A stretch of DNA of 41,309 bases, from the NCBI GenBank assembly GCA_910584695.1, contig CAJUBR010000016.1, positions 1-41,309 on the forward strand, in the 5' to 3' direction. Shown here in pieces: positions 41,218-41,309 of the stretch; positions within the stretch are counted from its first letter, which is position 1; every line of letters begins with the position of its first letter. A program made the translations under genes and the position numbers. The stretch comes from an uncultured Lachnospiraceae bacterium. Lineage in GTDB: Bacteria > Bacillota > Clostridia > Lachnospirales > Lachnospiraceae. Under the pieces are notes generated by a model. It had not been told where the DNA came from and ran no database searches. It saw nothing but the letters and a program-made list of their open reading frames with translations.

Positions 41218-41309
41218 ATTCTTATCCTCCCTGACTGGAAAAAATTTATTGTTCCACCAAACACAGTCCTCTTTCAAGGGGTGCAATGATAATCAATACG
41301 ATAACAGCA

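Noticed and set aside
41218..41309. Upstream extension of the aminotransferase to 41286, or a T-box-like GGTGGAAC
   Set aside because: The extension has no ribosome binding site and AT-rich, non-coding-like sequence, while the start at 41217 has GGGAGG. The GGTGGAAC sequence lacks the rest of the T-box consensus and a terminator.

Overview
The window looks like a chromosomal segment of an anaerobic, spore-forming Firmicute, most likely a member of the Lachnospiraceae. This rests on low GC, strong AGGAGG-type ribosome binding sites, SpoIIA/SpoVA sporulation genes, addAB, a type III glutamine synthetase, and small proteins typical of that group. No rRNA, tRNA, CRISPR array, IS element or prophage was seen. 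Most genes lie on the minus strand.

Layout. 1-1546: a flagellin-lysine-methylase-like gene (cut by the window edge) overlaps proB, which sits behind a sigma-A promoter and a proline-type T-box (specifier CCA). 1566-3486: a lysine/glutamate-rich coiled-coil protein and a DHH/DHHA1 phosphoesterase whose natural start appears to be AUA. 3616-5336 (plus): a possible sigma-G promoter and spoVAA-spoVAB-spoVAC, converging on spoIIAA-spoIIAB-sigF (minus, 7054-5468). 7100-10731: an apparent queF-folC-small ORF-TPR transcription unit with a promoter and a terminator. 10747-17960: addB-addA recombination nuclease.

18110-24214: an FMN-binding-like membrane protein; a hexapeptide-repeat acyltransferase; a GH13 glucan hydrolase translationally coupled to a very small kinase-like protein, divergent from an AraC regulator; then an AAA/DUF4143 ATPase. 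24427-29347: topB, divergent from a coupled pair consisting of a cytoplasmic BMP-family protein with a ParB-like front part and a metallophosphoesterase. 29431-32991: an ECF sigma factor, a likely anti-sigma membrane protein, a zinc-ribbon membrane protein, a 52-aa ORF, an AlkD-like glycosylase and a membrane protein. 33092-37260: type III glutamine synthetase preceded by a leader terminator (probable attenuator), and a flotillin. 37304-41217: a frameshifted zinc-ribbon gene, metF, a polytopic membrane protein, a 48-aa ORF, and a class V aminotransferase.

Working together: the sporulation block supplies the forespore sigma-F switch and part of the dipicolinate channel. The proline and glutamine genes each carry an RNA-level control element. 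The amylase/kinase/AraC group looks like a cytoplasmic maltodextrin module. The strongest candidates for undescribed biology are the BMP/ParB-like plus phosphoesterase pair, the GH13 plus mini-kinase pair, and the glnN attenuator. Functions are inferred from motifs and context; no database search was possible.
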